Positions 39,307 through 48,094 of a DNA stretch of 64,000 nt are shown here, one piece after another. How positions within the stretch are numbered: the first letter of the stretch is position 1; each line of letters starts with the position of its first letter. The stretch lies in NCBI RefSeq assembly GCF_001654915.1, contig NZ_LXEQ01000047.1; one strand, given 5' to 3'. A program made the translations under genes and the position numbers. A model generated the notes under the pieces. The model did not search any database. It saw only the letters and a list, made by a program, of their open reading frames with translations, and was not told the DNA's origin. Origin of the DNA: Buttiauxella ferragutiae (GTDB lineage: Bacteria; Pseudomonadota; Gammaproteobacteria; Enterobacterales; Enterobacteriaceae).

Positions 39307-40290
39307 ATGACCAAACCAGTAGCCATCCACAAAGTCTCTGTGGTGATCCCTGTTTATAACGAACAAGAAAGCTTGCCCGAGCTTATCAAACGCACTACCG
39401 CGGCGTGTGAAACGCTGGGTAAAGATTACGAAATCCTGCTGGTTGATGACGGCAGCACTGACAATTCAGCCGATATGCTAAGCGATGCCGCCGAAGCACC
39501 AGGCAGCCATATTGTTGCGGTGTTACTCAACCGCAATTATGGGCAACACAACGCGATTATGGCGGGCTTTAGCCATGTTACCGGCGATTTGATTGTCACG
39601 CTGGATGCGGATTTACAAAACCCGCCAGAAGAGATCCCCCGCCTGGTGGCGAAGGCCGATGAAGGTTACGACGTGGTCGGCACCGTGCGCCAGAATCGCC
39701 AGGATACCTGGTTTCGCAAACGTGCTTCACGGCTGATCAACCGCCTGATTCAGAGCACCACCGGCAAAGCGATGGGCGATTACGGCTGCATGCTGCGCGC
39801 CTACCGCCGCCACATTATCGACGCGATGCTCAATTGCCACGAACGCAGCACCTTTATTCCCATTCTGGCGAATACCTTTGCGCGTAAAGCCACGGAAATC
39901 CCGGTGCATCACGCCGAACGCGAATTTGGCGATTCGAAATACAGCTTTATGCGCCTGATTAATTTGATGTACGACCTGGTCACCTGCCTGACGACCACAC
40001 CACTGCGCATGCTCAGTGTGTTTGGCAGCATCATCGCGGTAATGGGGTTTGCGCTGTCCGTTCTGCTGGTGGTTTTACGACTTGCCTTCGGGCCGCAATG
40101 GGCGGCGGAAGGGGTGTTCATGCTCTTCGCGGTGCTGTTTATGTTCATCGGCGCACAGTTTGTCGGCATGGGGCTATTAGGGGAATACATCGGCAGGATT
40201 TACACCGATGTCCGTGCCCGGCCACGTTACTTTATTCAGCGGGTGGTTAGCCGCGAGTCAGTTTCAATTTCTGAGGAAAATCAACAATGA
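39307..40290 (+). CDS. arnC: Undecaprenyl-phosphate 4-deoxy-4-formamido-L-arabinose transferase
   Basis: GT2 glycosyltransferase that moves L-Ara4FN from UDP to undecaprenyl phosphate at the inner membrane. 327 residues. The catalytic domain (about 8-225) holds VVIPVYNEQESL, LLVDDGSTDNS and LDADLQNPPEE with the metal-binding Asp pair. Two transmembrane helices (about 235-300) follow. ATG 39307 comes two bases after the arnB stop with GCAGGAAA upstream. The stop overlaps arnA as ATGA. Confidence 0.95.
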   Translation: MTKPVAIHKVSVVIPVYNEQESLPELIKRTTAACETLGKDYEILLVDDGSTDNSADMLSDAAEAPGSHIVAVLLNRNYGQHNAIMAGFSHVTGDLIVTLDADLQNPPEEIPRLVAKADEGYDVVGTVRQNRQDTWFRKRASRLINRLIQSTTGKAMGDYGCMLRAYRRHIIDAMLNCHERSTFIPILANTFARKATEIPVHHAEREFGDSKYSFMRLINLMYDLVTCLTTTPLRMLSVFGSIIAVMGFALSVLLVVLRLAFGPQWAAEGVFMLFAVLFMFIGAQFVGMGLLGEYIGRIYTDVRARPRYFIQRVVSRESVSISEENQQ

Positions 40291-42269
40291 AAGCTATCGT
40301 TTTTGCTTATCACGACATGGGCTGCGCGGGTGTTAACGCACTGGTCGCCGCCGGTTATGACATCGCGGCTATTTATACCCATCCTGATTCACCTTCTGAA
40401 AACCATTTCTTTGGCTCAGTGGCGCGAACGGCAGCGGAACATGGTATCCCGGTTTATGCACCGGATGACGTCAATCACCCGCTGTGGGTTGACCGTATTA
40501 AATCGGCACAGGCTGATGTGATTTTCTCGTTCTATTACCGCAACTTGTTGTGCGAAGAAATTCTGCAAAGCGCAACGGTCGGGGCATTTAATCTGCATGG
40601 CTCGTTATTGCCAGCCTACCGTGGCCGCGCGCCGCTGAACTGGGTGTTGGTGAACGGCGAAACCGAAACCGGCGTTACGCTGCATCGTATGGTTAAGCGT
40701 GCTGATGCCGGTGCCATCGTTGAGCAAAATCGCGTCACGATTACGCCACAAGACACCGCGCTAACCCTGCACAAGAAACTGACGGAAGCGGCTACTGAAC
40801 TGCTGGAAGATATTCTGCCAGTCATCAAAACCGGACATTTCCCGCAGGTTGAGCAAGACCACAGCAAAGCAAGCTTAGTTGGCCGCCGGACACCACAAGA
40901 TGGCTGCATTAACTGGCAATCCACCGCTCAGGAAATTAATAACCTGGTGCGAGCCGTTACCGACCCATGGCCGGGCGCTTTCAGCTATGTTGGCGGCAGC
41001 AAATTTATCGTCTGGAAAAGCCGTGTGCTGGAAGGGTTGCAGGCAGCGAAAGCCGGAACCGTGCTGTCCGTCAGCCCGCTGGTGATCGCCACGGGTGGCG
41101 GTGCACTTGAAATACTCACCGGGCAAACGGACAACGGCGTATACATGCAGGGCGCGCAACTGGCGCAAACTCTGGGTCTGGTGGCGGGGGCGTTACTCAG
41201 CAGCCAACCGGTTTCGGCTATTAAACGCCGCACTCGCGTGCTGATCCTTGGGGTGAACGGTTTTATCGGCAACCACCTGACCGAGCGCCTGTTGCAGGAC
41301 GACAACTTTGAAGTGTACGGGCTGGATATTAGCTCTGATGCCATCAGCCGTTTCCTCGGCAACGCTCGCTTCCACTTTGTGGAAGGCGACATCAGCATTC
41401 ACTCCGAGTGGATTGAATACCACATTAAGAAATGTGACGTGGTGCTGCCGCTGGTGGCGATTGCCACGCCGATTGAATATACCCGTAATCCGCTGCGCGT
41501 CTTTGAGTTAGATTTTGAAGAGAACCTGAAGATTATTCGCGACTGCGTGAAGTATCAAAAACGCATTATCTTCCCGTCTACCTCTGAGGTGTACGGCATG
41601 AGTACCGATAAGGTCTTTGATGAAGATAATTCGAACCTGATTGTTGGCCCCATCAACAAACAGCGCTGGATTTACTCGGTGTCCAAACAACTGCTCGACC
41701 GCGTGATTTGGGCTTATGGCGAGAAAGAGGGTTTGCGCTTTACGCTGTTCCGTCCGTTTAACTGGATGGGGCCACGCCTCGATAACCTGAATGCTGCACG
41801 TATCGGCAGTTCCCGCGCCATTACCCAGTTGATTCTCAACCTGGTGGAAGGCTCACCGATTAAGCTGATTGATGGCGGGCGTCAAAAACGTTGCTTCACT
41901 GATATCAGCGACGGTATCGAAGCGTTGTTCCGCGTTATCGAGAATAAGAACAACAATTGCGATGGGCAAATTGTCAATATCGGTAACCCGGACAATGAAG
42001 CGAGTATCAAAGATCTGGCTGAAATGCTGCTGGCGAGCTTTGAAAAACACCCGCTGCGCAACCATTTCCCGCCGTTCGCTGGCTTCCGTGAAGTGGAAAG
42101 CAGCACCTATTACGGTAAAGGTTATCAGGACGTGGAACACCGTAAGCCAAGCATCCGCAACGCACAGCGCTTACTAAACTGGACGCCAACGGTCGAGATG
42201 GGAAAAACCATCGACGAAACGCTGGATTTCTTCCTTAATACAGTTGAACTGACGGAATCTCAGACATGA
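40287..42269 (+). CDS. arnA: Bifunctional UDP-Ara4N formyltransferase / UDP-glucuronate decarboxylase
   Basis: Two-domain cytoplasmic enzyme of 660 residues as in E. coli. The N-terminal formyltransferase (1 to about 304) has the FNLHGSLLPAYRGRAPLNW catalytic Asn/His region. The C-terminal short-chain dehydrogenase (about 314-660) has NAD motif GVNGFIGNHL, active-site FPSTSEVYG and YSVSKQLLD. It makes UDP-4-ketopentose from UDP-GlcA and later formylates UDP-Ara4N. It overlaps arnC and arnD by four bases each, a sign of tight coupling. Confidence 0.96.
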   Translation: MKAIVFAYHDMGCAGVNALVAAGYDIAAIYTHPDSPSENHFFGSVARTAAEHGIPVYAPDDVNHPLWVDRIKSAQADVIFSFYYRNLLCEEILQSATVGAFNLHGSLLPAYRGRAPLNWVLVNGETETGVTLHRMVKRADAGAIVEQNRVTITPQDTALTLHKKLTEAATELLEDILPVIKTGHFPQVEQDHSKASLVGRRTPQDGCINWQSTAQEINNLVRAVTDPWPGAFSYVGGSKFIVWKSRVLEGLQAAKAGTVLSVSPLVIATGGGALEILTGQTDNGVYMQGAQLAQTLGLVAGALLSSQPVSAIKRRTRVLILGVNGFIGNHLTERLLQDDNFEVYGLDISSDAISRFLGNARFHFVEGDISIHSEWIEYHIKKCDVVLPLVAIATPIEYTRNPLRVFELDFEENLKIIRDCVKYQKRIIFPSTSEVYGMSTDKVFDEDNSNLIVGPINKQRWIYSVSKQLLDRVIWAYGEKEGLRFTLFRPFNWMGPRLDNLNAARIGSSRAITQLILNLVEGSPIKLIDGGRQKRCFTDISDGIEALFRVIENKNNNCDGQIVNIGNPDNEASIKDLAEMLLASFEKHPLRNHFPPFAGFREVESSTYYGKGYQDVEHRKPSIRNAQRLLNWTPTVEMGKTIDETLDFFLNTVELTESQT

Positions 42270-43162
42270 GAAAAGTTGGCCTGCGCATTGATGTAGATAC
42301 ATGGCGGGGCACCCAACAAGGGGTTCCGCATCTTCTTGAGATCTTAAGTTTGCATGGTATTCAGGCCACATTTTTCTTAAGCGTTGGCCCGGATAACATG
42401 GGCCGCCATTTGTGGCGTCTGGTGAAACCGCAATTCCTGTGGAAGATGTTGCGTTCGAAAGCCGCATCGCTCTACGGTTGGGATATTTTGCTGGCGGGTA
42501 CCGCATGGCCGGGCCGCAAAATCGGTGAAGGCAATGCGGAGATCATTGCAGCTGCGGCGGATCATCATGAAGTCGGGTTGCACGCCTGGGATCACTTTGC
42601 CTGGCAAACCTGGGCGGGTGTCTGGGATAACGCGCATCTTGAGAAACAAATTCGCCTTGGCCTGGAATCATTGGGCCAAATTGTCGAGCAACCGGTGAGC
42701 TGTTCAGCGGTTGCCGGATGGCGTGCTGACCAGCGCGTGGTGCGGGCAAAAGAGTCGTTCAAATTCACTTACAACAGCGACTGCCGCGGAACCACACCAT
42801 TTCGCCCGCTATTACCCGATGGCAGCAGCGGAACGGTACAAATTCCGGTGACGCTACCGACCTGGGATGAAGTGATTGGTAAAGGGGTCAGTCGTGAAGG
42901 CTACAACCGTTTTATCCTTGACCGTATTAAGCAAGATAGCGGTACGCCGGTGTACACCATTCACGCCGAAGTGGAAGGGATGGTGATGCGCAAAGACTTT
43001 GATGAACTGCTGACCATGGCAGCACGGGAAGGTATTCAGTTTTGCCCACTTAGCGAACTATTACCGCAAGATTTAACCACTTTGCCATTGGGGAGAGTGG
43101 TGCGCGGTGTGATCCCTGGTCGTGAAGGCTGGTTAGGCTGCCAACAACTTATCGGGCGCTAA
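42266..43162 (+). CDS. arnD: Undecaprenyl-phosphate Ara4FN deformylase
   Basis: NodB-type polysaccharide deacetylase, 298 residues (E. coli 296). It removes the formyl group from undecaprenyl-phosphate-Ara4FN before export. The metal-binding RIDVDTW near the N-terminus and the VGLHAWDHFAWQ His motif are visible. There is no signal peptide. It overlaps arnA by four bases and ends five bases before arnT. Confidence 0.95.
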   Translation: MRKVGLRIDVDTWRGTQQGVPHLLEILSLHGIQATFFLSVGPDNMGRHLWRLVKPQFLWKMLRSKAASLYGWDILLAGTAWPGRKIGEGNAEIIAAAADHHEVGLHAWDHFAWQTWAGVWDNAHLEKQIRLGLESLGQIVEQPVSCSAVAGWRADQRVVRAKESFKFTYNSDCRGTTPFRPLLPDGSSGTVQIPVTLPTWDEVIGKGVSREGYNRFILDRIKQDSGTPVYTIHAEVEGMVMRKDFDELLTMAAREGIQFCPLSELLPQDLTTLPLGRVVRGVIPGREGWLGCQQLIGR

Positions 43163-43166
43163 ACGG

Positions 43167-44828
43167 ATGAAATCAGCAAAGTACTCGTTTGTTCTGTTAT
43201 TAGGTTTTGCTCTGCTTTACCTGCTGCCGCTAGAATTCCGCGCCCTGTGGCAACCGGACGAAACACGCTATGCGGAAATCAGCCGCGAGATGCTGGCGGC
43301 GGGTAACTGGATCGTCCCGCATTTTCTCGACGTGCGTTATTTCGAAAAACCGGTTGCCGGATACTGGATTAATAATCTCAGCCAGTTGATTTTCGGCCAT
43401 AACAATTTCGCGGTGCGCTTTGGCTCGGTGTTTTCTATTACGCTAAGCGCACTGATGGTGAGTTGGCTGGCGTTGCGTATCTGGCGTGACAAGACCGTTG
43501 CGGTGCTGTCTGGCGTGATTTTCCTGACCTGTCTGCTGGTTTATGGCGTGGGCACCTACGTGGTGCTGGACCCGATGATCACGCTGTGGCTTGTGGCGGC
43601 GATGTGCAGCTTCTGGCTTGGCACCCATGCGCAGACCACCGCCGGAAAGGCGGGCGGCTATATTCTGCTCGGCCTGGCCTGCGGCATGGGGGTGATGACC
43701 AAAGGTTTCCTTGCATTAGCGGTGCCGGTGCTGGGCGTGTTGCCGTGGGTTATTGCACAAAAACGCTGGAAAGAGGTGCTGTTGTTTGGCCCGCTGGCGG
43801 TATTGAGCGCGGTGGTTATTACCTTGCCGTGGGCGTTGGCTATTGCCAAAGCGGAGCCGACATTCTGGAACTATTTCTTCTGGGTTGAGCATATTCAGCG
43901 TTTCGCCGAGAAAGACGCGCAGCATAAAGCGCCATTCTGGTATTACATTCCCTTCCTGATTGCCGGTTGCTTACCCTGGCTGGCGTTGCTGCCGGGTGCA
44001 CTAAAACGCAGTTGGCAGGAGCGTTCAAGCGAAAGCGGCTCGCTCTATTTACTGGGCTGGGTGGTGATGCCGCTGCTGTTCTTTAGCATCGCGAAAGGCA
44101 AATTACCGACTTATATTCTGCCGTGTTTTGCCCCGCTGGCTATTTTGCTGGCGCGCCATGCTACGCAATTACTGGCTTCGACTCGCACCCTGAAAATCAA
44201 CGGCTGGATAAACGTCGCTTTCGGCGGGATTTGTACCTTAGCCGTGCTGGTGGTACTGGCGCCCTGGGGCGTGGCAAAACATCCGCTTTATGCCAGTCAC
44301 GAAGTGCTCAAAGCGATACAGGCGGCAGTGGCTTTCCTGGTCTGGGCGCTGGTCGGCTATCTTACCCTGCGCAATAACGCCAGGCACTGGCAGTGGGCGG
44401 CAATATGCCCGCTGGGTCTGGCGTTGTTAGTTGGCGGCGTGATTCCTGACAAAGTTATCGATTCCAAACATCCGCAAGTGTTCATCGACGTAGTGCGCCC
44501 GGAGCTGGAGAGCAGCCGTTATATTCTTGCCGATAGCGTTGGGGTAGGCGCGGGTATCGCCTGGGAATTAAAGCGCAGCGATATTACGATGTACGCCAAA
44601 CCGGGTGAGCTGAATTACGGCCTGACGAATTTCGCCGATGCGCAAGATAACTTTGTCTCCCGCGAGGATTTCGCCAGCTGGCTGGCGGAACATCGCCAAC
44701 AAGGCAATGTTTCGTTGGTGTTGTTGCTGTCGAAAGATAAAGTGCCGGAAGACCAGGATGTACCACCGCCCGATAATATTTATCGCAAAGGCCGCTTTGT
44801 GCTTTTCTTCTATGAAAAAACGCCATGA
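43167..44828 (+). CDS. arnT: Lipid A L-Ara4N transferase ArnT
   Basis: Polytopic GT83 glycosyltransferase, 553 residues (E. coli 550). About 12-13 transmembrane helices are followed by a C-terminal periplasmic domain. The first periplasmic loop carries the acidic WQPDETRYAEISREML motif, which contacts the undecaprenyl donor. It transfers Ara4N to lipid A on the periplasmic face, giving resistance to polymyxins and cationic peptides. Start ATG 43167; a REP element follows inside the operon. Confidence 0.96.
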   Translation: MKSAKYSFVLLLGFALLYLLPLEFRALWQPDETRYAEISREMLAAGNWIVPHFLDVRYFEKPVAGYWINNLSQLIFGHNNFAVRFGSVFSITLSALMVSWLALRIWRDKTVAVLSGVIFLTCLLVYGVGTYVVLDPMITLWLVAAMCSFWLGTHAQTTAGKAGGYILLGLACGMGVMTKGFLALAVPVLGVLPWVIAQKRWKEVLLFGPLAVLSAVVITLPWALAIAKAEPTFWNYFFWVEHIQRFAEKDAQHKAPFWYYIPFLIAGCLPWLALLPGALKRSWQERSSESGSLYLLGWVVMPLLFFSIAKGKLPTYILPCFAPLAILLARHATQLLASTRTLKINGWINVAFGGICTLAVLVVLAPWGVAKHPLYASHEVLKAIQAAVAFLVWALVGYLTLRNNARHWQWAAICPLGLALLVGGVIPDKVIDSKHPQVFIDVVRPELESSRYILADSVGVGAGIAWELKRSDITMYAKPGELNYGLTNFADAQDNFVSREDFASWLAEHRQQGNVSLVLLLSKDKVPEDQDVPPPDNIYRKGRFVLFFYEKTP

Positions 44829-44861
44829 TAGCGTGCTGACAAAGGCAGAAAATCTGGTTTT

Positions 44862-44893
44862 GTAGGGTGGATAAGCGTCAGCGCCATCCACCA
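44862..44893. repeat. REP element inside the arn operon
   Basis: gtagggtggataagcgtcagcgccatccacca: a REP palindrome in the 104-base arnT-arnE gap, the only sizeable break in an otherwise overlapping operon. Confidence 0.75.
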
Positions 44894-44932
44894 TTTTGAA
44901 GTGAACCCCGAAAAAGGTCTGTCATCAGTCTT

Positions 44933-45256
44933 ATGAGTTATTTGCTGATAGTGCTGGCGAGTTTACTGAGTTGTGGCGGCCAGCTTTGTCAGAAGCAGGC
45001 CACTTACAAACGCGGTCGGCTGCATTTATTGGGCTGGCTGGCGTTAAGCGTGCTGTTGCTGGGCTGCGCGATGTTGCTGTGGCTGCTGGTTTTGCAACGC
45101 GTGCCGGTGAGCGTTGCGTATCCGATGTTGAGCCTGAACTTTATTTTTATCACCCTGGCGGCGCGTTTTATTTGGCATGAGCCGGTGTCACTGCGGCACT
45201 GGCTGGGCGTGGTGGTGATCATCTGCGGCATCAGCATACTGGGAGGTGCCGCCTGA
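44933..45256 (+). CDS. arnE: Ara4N-phosphoundecaprenol flippase subunit ArnE
   Basis: Small EmrE-like (DMT/SMR) membrane protein with four hydrophobic helices, 107 residues (E. coli 111). It pairs with ArnF to flip undecaprenyl-phosphate-Ara4N across the inner membrane. LSCGGQLCQKQA and PVSVAYPMLSLNFI are family motifs. No strong ribosome site precedes the ATG. The last base is shared with the ArnF start region (coordinates touch at 45256). Confidence 0.92.
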   Translation: MSYLLIVLASLLSCGGQLCQKQATYKRGRLHLLGWLALSVLLLGCAMLLWLLVLQRVPVSVAYPMLSLNFIFITLAARFIWHEPVSLRHWLGVVVIICGISILGGAA

Positions 45257-45636
45257 TGGGCTACGTTTGGGCCTTAATGAGCGTGCTGTTGGTCACTTGC
45301 GCGCAGCTGATGATGAAATGGGCGATGATGGCGCTGCCGCCAATTGACCGCCCACGCGAGCTTTTTTCGGCATTCTGGGGAATTAGCCCTGGCGCTGAAA
45401 TACTGGTGATTGGACTGCTGGCGTATGTCTGCTCGATGGCATGCTGGTTTATGGCATTACGCCGCGTGGCGCTCAGCAAAGCTTACCCACTGCTCAGTTT
45501 GAGTTACGTGCTGGTCTGGGCGGCGGCTATCTGGTTGCCGTGGCTGCATGAGCGTTTCAGCGCCGGAAAATTGGTCGGGGTTGGGGTGATTTTCATCGGC
45601 TTATTGCTGGTCTGTATTCCCGATAAAAAACGCTAA
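45256..45636 (+). CDS. arnF: Ara4N-phosphoundecaprenol flippase subunit ArnF
   Basis: Partner of ArnE, 126 residues (E. coli 128), four transmembrane helices. TCAQLMMKWAM and VALSKAYPLLSLSYVLVW correspond to the conserved SMR-type segments. Last gene of the operon; its ATG overlaps the arnE stop. A REP palindrome follows. Confidence 0.92.
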   Translation: MGYVWALMSVLLVTCAQLMMKWAMMALPPIDRPRELFSAFWGISPGAEILVIGLLAYVCSMACWFMALRRVALSKAYPLLSLSYVLVWAAAIWLPWLHERFSAGKLVGVGVIFIGLLLVCIPDKKR

Positions 45637-45658
45637 ACCTGGCTGCGGGCAAAAAAAT

Positions 45659-45684
45659 GGTGGATGTCGCTAGCGCTAATCCAC
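45659..45684. repeat. REP palindrome after arnF
   Basis: ggtggatgtcgct followed by agcgctaatccacc, in the 62-base convergent gap between arnF and the IprA-like regulator. Confidence 0.7.
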
Positions 45685-45698
45685 CGACCTTGCTGTGA

Positions 45699-46364
45699 TT
45701 AATATTTTTTCGGCGGGGTAAACAATTCAATTAACACCCCGCGGTCTGTCACGATGTAACCCCCTTCCTTTAATTGCGCAAGAATCTTCATAATGCTGCT
45801 GCGCGATAAAAACGTTCTGTCCTTGATATAAGTGGCGACACTCACTTGATTTCTGACGTCTTCAGGTTCGTTCATCAATTCATAGAGTTGGTGGCAGATT
45901 ATCTCATAGGACGACAGTGACGATATTTTGCTGCAATGATCATAAATCCGCGTAATGGTGTAAATCATCAAGTAGCTTAACTGCTTCCATAAATTATGGC
46001 GGGCGATGATTTTGTTGGTGTCATCAATCGATAAAAAGCTGATCTCTGAGTCTTCATTAGTGCGTATAGAAAGATAATCCTGCGCAAGGTGTTGGGTGCT
46101 AAGCCCGAAAATGTAGGGGGCAGATTCTGAGTTTAATATTATCCCATCGTTGCGGCGGTAAAGTGTCACGCTGCCTTTATGTAGGATAAAGCACATACGC
46201 TTATCGCTTTCTTTATGGTTAATGAATTGTCTGTCAGTTGTTTCTAATTTGTTGCTCATGGGGGTCAGATATTTTATTAAAGCCATAATGTCATCAACAG
46301 GCTTCTTGCTTTTGGATAGGTAATTCTCTGAAAAAAAAGGATTTTCGTATTGAAAGTCTTTCAT
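45699..46364 (-). CDS. IprA/YaiV-like winged-helix regulator (copy 1)
   Basis: 221 residues. The N-terminal half (about 30-140) looks like a cyclic-nucleotide-binding-type beta roll without the cAMP phosphate-binding cassette (MCFILHKGSVTLYRRND, YIFGLS). The C-terminal winged helix (about 165-221) has RTFLSRSSIMKILAQLKEGGYI. By recall this is the IprA/YaiV family; E. coli IprA affects peroxide resistance. It shares the C-terminal pattern MKILAQLK.G.YI...GVL...PPKKY or LPKKY with the gene at 54591. It is divergent from the fimbrial operon, and control of that operon is plausible. The gene is clearly more AT-rich than its arn neighbours. Confidence 0.82.
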   Translation of the reverse strand: MKDFQYENPFFSENYLSKSKKPVDDIMALIKYLTPMSNKLETTDRQFINHKESDKRMCFILHKGSVTLYRRNDGIILNSESAPYIFGLSTQHLAQDYLSIRTNEDSEISFLSIDDTNKIIARHNLWKQLSYLMIYTITRIYDHCSKISSLSSYEIICHQLYELMNEPEDVRNQVSVATYIKDRTFLSRSSIMKILAQLKEGGYIVTDRGVLIELFTPPKKY

Positions 46365-46704
46365 TTTAGGCTTGCCGTTATTTGAAAAATAATAAAATTT
46401 GATGGTTGGGATTATGCTTAAACAAAATATTTTTAAAAGAAATTAGCGGTGTAAAAGTACACCCAAAAATATGTTGAAATGATCTCTGTGTTTATATCAA
46501 AATCTGCCCTGTAAATAGTAAGGGTAAAAATTGCTGTATTTAACTAAAAGCAATTAATAACTAGCTTCACTATTTAACTATCTGAAAGCCTGAGAATTGC
46601 TCAGCAATAAATGTTGATCATTAAACAGAGATAGCCCTTTTACCTTATTAAAGATAAAGGGCTATGGCTTTCTATTAACGGTAAATATATTCAAGGAAAG
46701 TGTT
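46365..46704 (+). promoter_or_regulatory. Fimbrial control region with leader hairpin
   Basis: 340 AT-rich bases, no gene. ATAGCCCTTT (46631-46640) and AAAGGGCTAT (46656-46665) form a perfect 10-bp inverted repeat 40 bases before the pilin ATG, probably a structured 5' leader. I see no second copy that would make an invertible switch. Confidence 0.5.
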
Positions 46705-47232
46705 ATGAAAAAGAATTTAATCGCTGTTGCATTCGCCGCTACTGCCATTCTGTCTACTGCTTCTGCTTTCGCTGCGGGTGGCCAGGTTAATTTCCAGGGT
46801 GAAATCATCGATGCCGGCTGTACGATTGTGAATACCCCATCTAACCCACTGACAGTGACTTTAGGTAGCGTGGCAAAAACTGAATTCACAGGTGCAGGCT
46901 CTACAGCAGCTGCTACTAAATTCACTCTTCAATTAACTAACTGCCCAGCGACCGTACATAACGCCATGGTTAAATTCGATGGTACTAACGTTAGCGGTGA
47001 TACCTCAGTTTTGGCTCTGACACAGGAATCTGGTGTGGCAACGGGCGTAGGTATTCAGCTTTCTGATGATGCGAATACCGTGCTGCCATTGTTCACCACT
47101 TCTAAAGCGTATCCGCTGTCCAGCACTGCTGATAACAACCTGGAATTCGTTGCGCGTTATATCGCGACTTCTTCCACTGTGACCGCGGGCCCTGCGAACT
47201 CTACCGCTGACTTCTCTGTCACTTACAACTAA
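46705..47232 (+). CDS. Major fimbrial subunit (FimA-like)
   Basis: Type 1-like pilin, 175 residues. A signal peptide ends AFA-AG (about residue 23). The mature protein has the disulfide cysteines in DAGCTIVN and LTNCPAT and the C-terminal donor-strand-accepting pattern ending in DFSVTYN. Strong ribosome site (AAGGAAAG). First gene of a chaperone-usher operon. An attenuator follows, typical for making the major subunit in excess. Confidence 0.92.
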   Translation: MKKNLIAVAFAATAILSTASAFAAGGQVNFQGEIIDAGCTIVNTPSNPLTVTLGSVAKTEFTGAGSTAAATKFTLQLTNCPATVHNAMVKFDGTNVSGDTSVLALTQESGVATGVGIQLSDDANTVLPLFTTSKAYPLSSTADNNLEFVARYIATSSTVTAGPANSTADFSVTYN

Positions 47233-47273
47233 TTCAATTTGAGGCCTTGTGCGGGCTGAGAGTTGAACAGCTG

Positions 47274-47300
47274 GCCGGTAGCTACTGTTACCGGCTTTTA
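47274..47300 (+). terminator. Attenuator after the major pilin gene
   Basis: GCCGGTA (47274-47280) pairs with TACCGGC (47289-47295), followed by TTTTATCC. It lies between pilin and chaperone genes, so partial termination there would set the subunit-to-usher ratio. Confidence 0.75.
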
Positions 47301-47325
47301 TCCCTGATTATTCTGGAGTGTAGTA

Positions 47326-48003
47326 ATGAAATTTATCCCTGGAACTTTGCTGGTTGCCCTGCTGGTTAGCACCTGCGCAGCCCAGGCTGGTGTGATTGTT
47401 GGTGGCACGCGCTTGATTTATGACGGCGCCAGAAAGGAGTCTTCACTCAGCGTCAGCAACCCCGACAAACAGCCTTTTCTCATCCAGTCGTGGGTGGAAA
47501 TGGAAAAGGGTGGCGCTGAGAAAGCCCCCTTTGTGGTGACTCCGCCACTGTTCCGTCTTGATGGCGGGCAAAATAACGTCTTGCGCGTGGTACGTGCGGG
47601 AGGCAACTTGCCTTCCGATAAAGAATCGCTTTATTGGATGAATATCAAAGCTATTCCTTCCGCTGATGTCGCGGCGAATATTAATACACTGCAAATTGCC
47701 GTGAAAACGCGCATTAAATTGATCTATCGCCCGCAGGGATTGAAAGGGGTTCCGGAAGAGATGACCGATAAATTATCCTGGCACCGTAGCGGGAATAATA
47801 TACAAGTCAGCAACCCGACGCCGTTCTATATGAATTTCATGGATGTGAAAGTGGCGGGTAAAAGCGTGCAGGATGTGACTTATGTCGCTCCCGGCGGTAC
47901 CGCGAGCTTCGCAATGCCTGTGGGTGCCAGCTCCGGCAGCGTCACCTGGACGATTATCAGTGACTACGGCGCGATTGGGCCGGAGCATAAAAGCTCCCTT
48001 TAA
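47326..48003 (+). CDS. Periplasmic fimbrial chaperone (PapD/FimC family)
   Basis: 225 residues. A signal peptide ends near AQA-GV. Two Ig-like domains follow, with the conserved GGTRLIYDGARKESSLSVSN start and a LFRLDGGQNNVLRVVRAG G1-strand region with the edge residues that donate a strand to subunits. The domain-2 segment NPTPFYMNF is typical. It folds pilins and delivers them to the usher. GGAG ribosome site. Confidence 0.93.
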   Translation: MKFIPGTLLVALLVSTCAAQAGVIVGGTRLIYDGARKESSLSVSNPDKQPFLIQSWVEMEKGGAEKAPFVVTPPLFRLDGGQNNVLRVVRAGGNLPSDKESLYWMNIKAIPSADVAANINTLQIAVKTRIKLIYRPQGLKGVPEEMTDKLSWHRSGNNIQVSNPTPFYMNFMDVKVAGKSVQDVTYVAPGGTASFAMPVGASSGSVTWTIISDYGAIGPEHKSSL

Positions 48004-48094
48004 ATCTTCAGCAGACATATAAACCGATAAACCACCAATAAATGTTTACCACATTACCAGGGTGTCTCATGCCTTTTGCACAAGGAGTTAATTG

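Noticed and set aside
46365..46704. Possible invertible (fimS-like) phase-variation switch
   Set aside because: There is only one local inverted repeat with a 15-base loop, no distant matching pair enclosing a promoter, and no FimB/FimE-type recombinase in the window.
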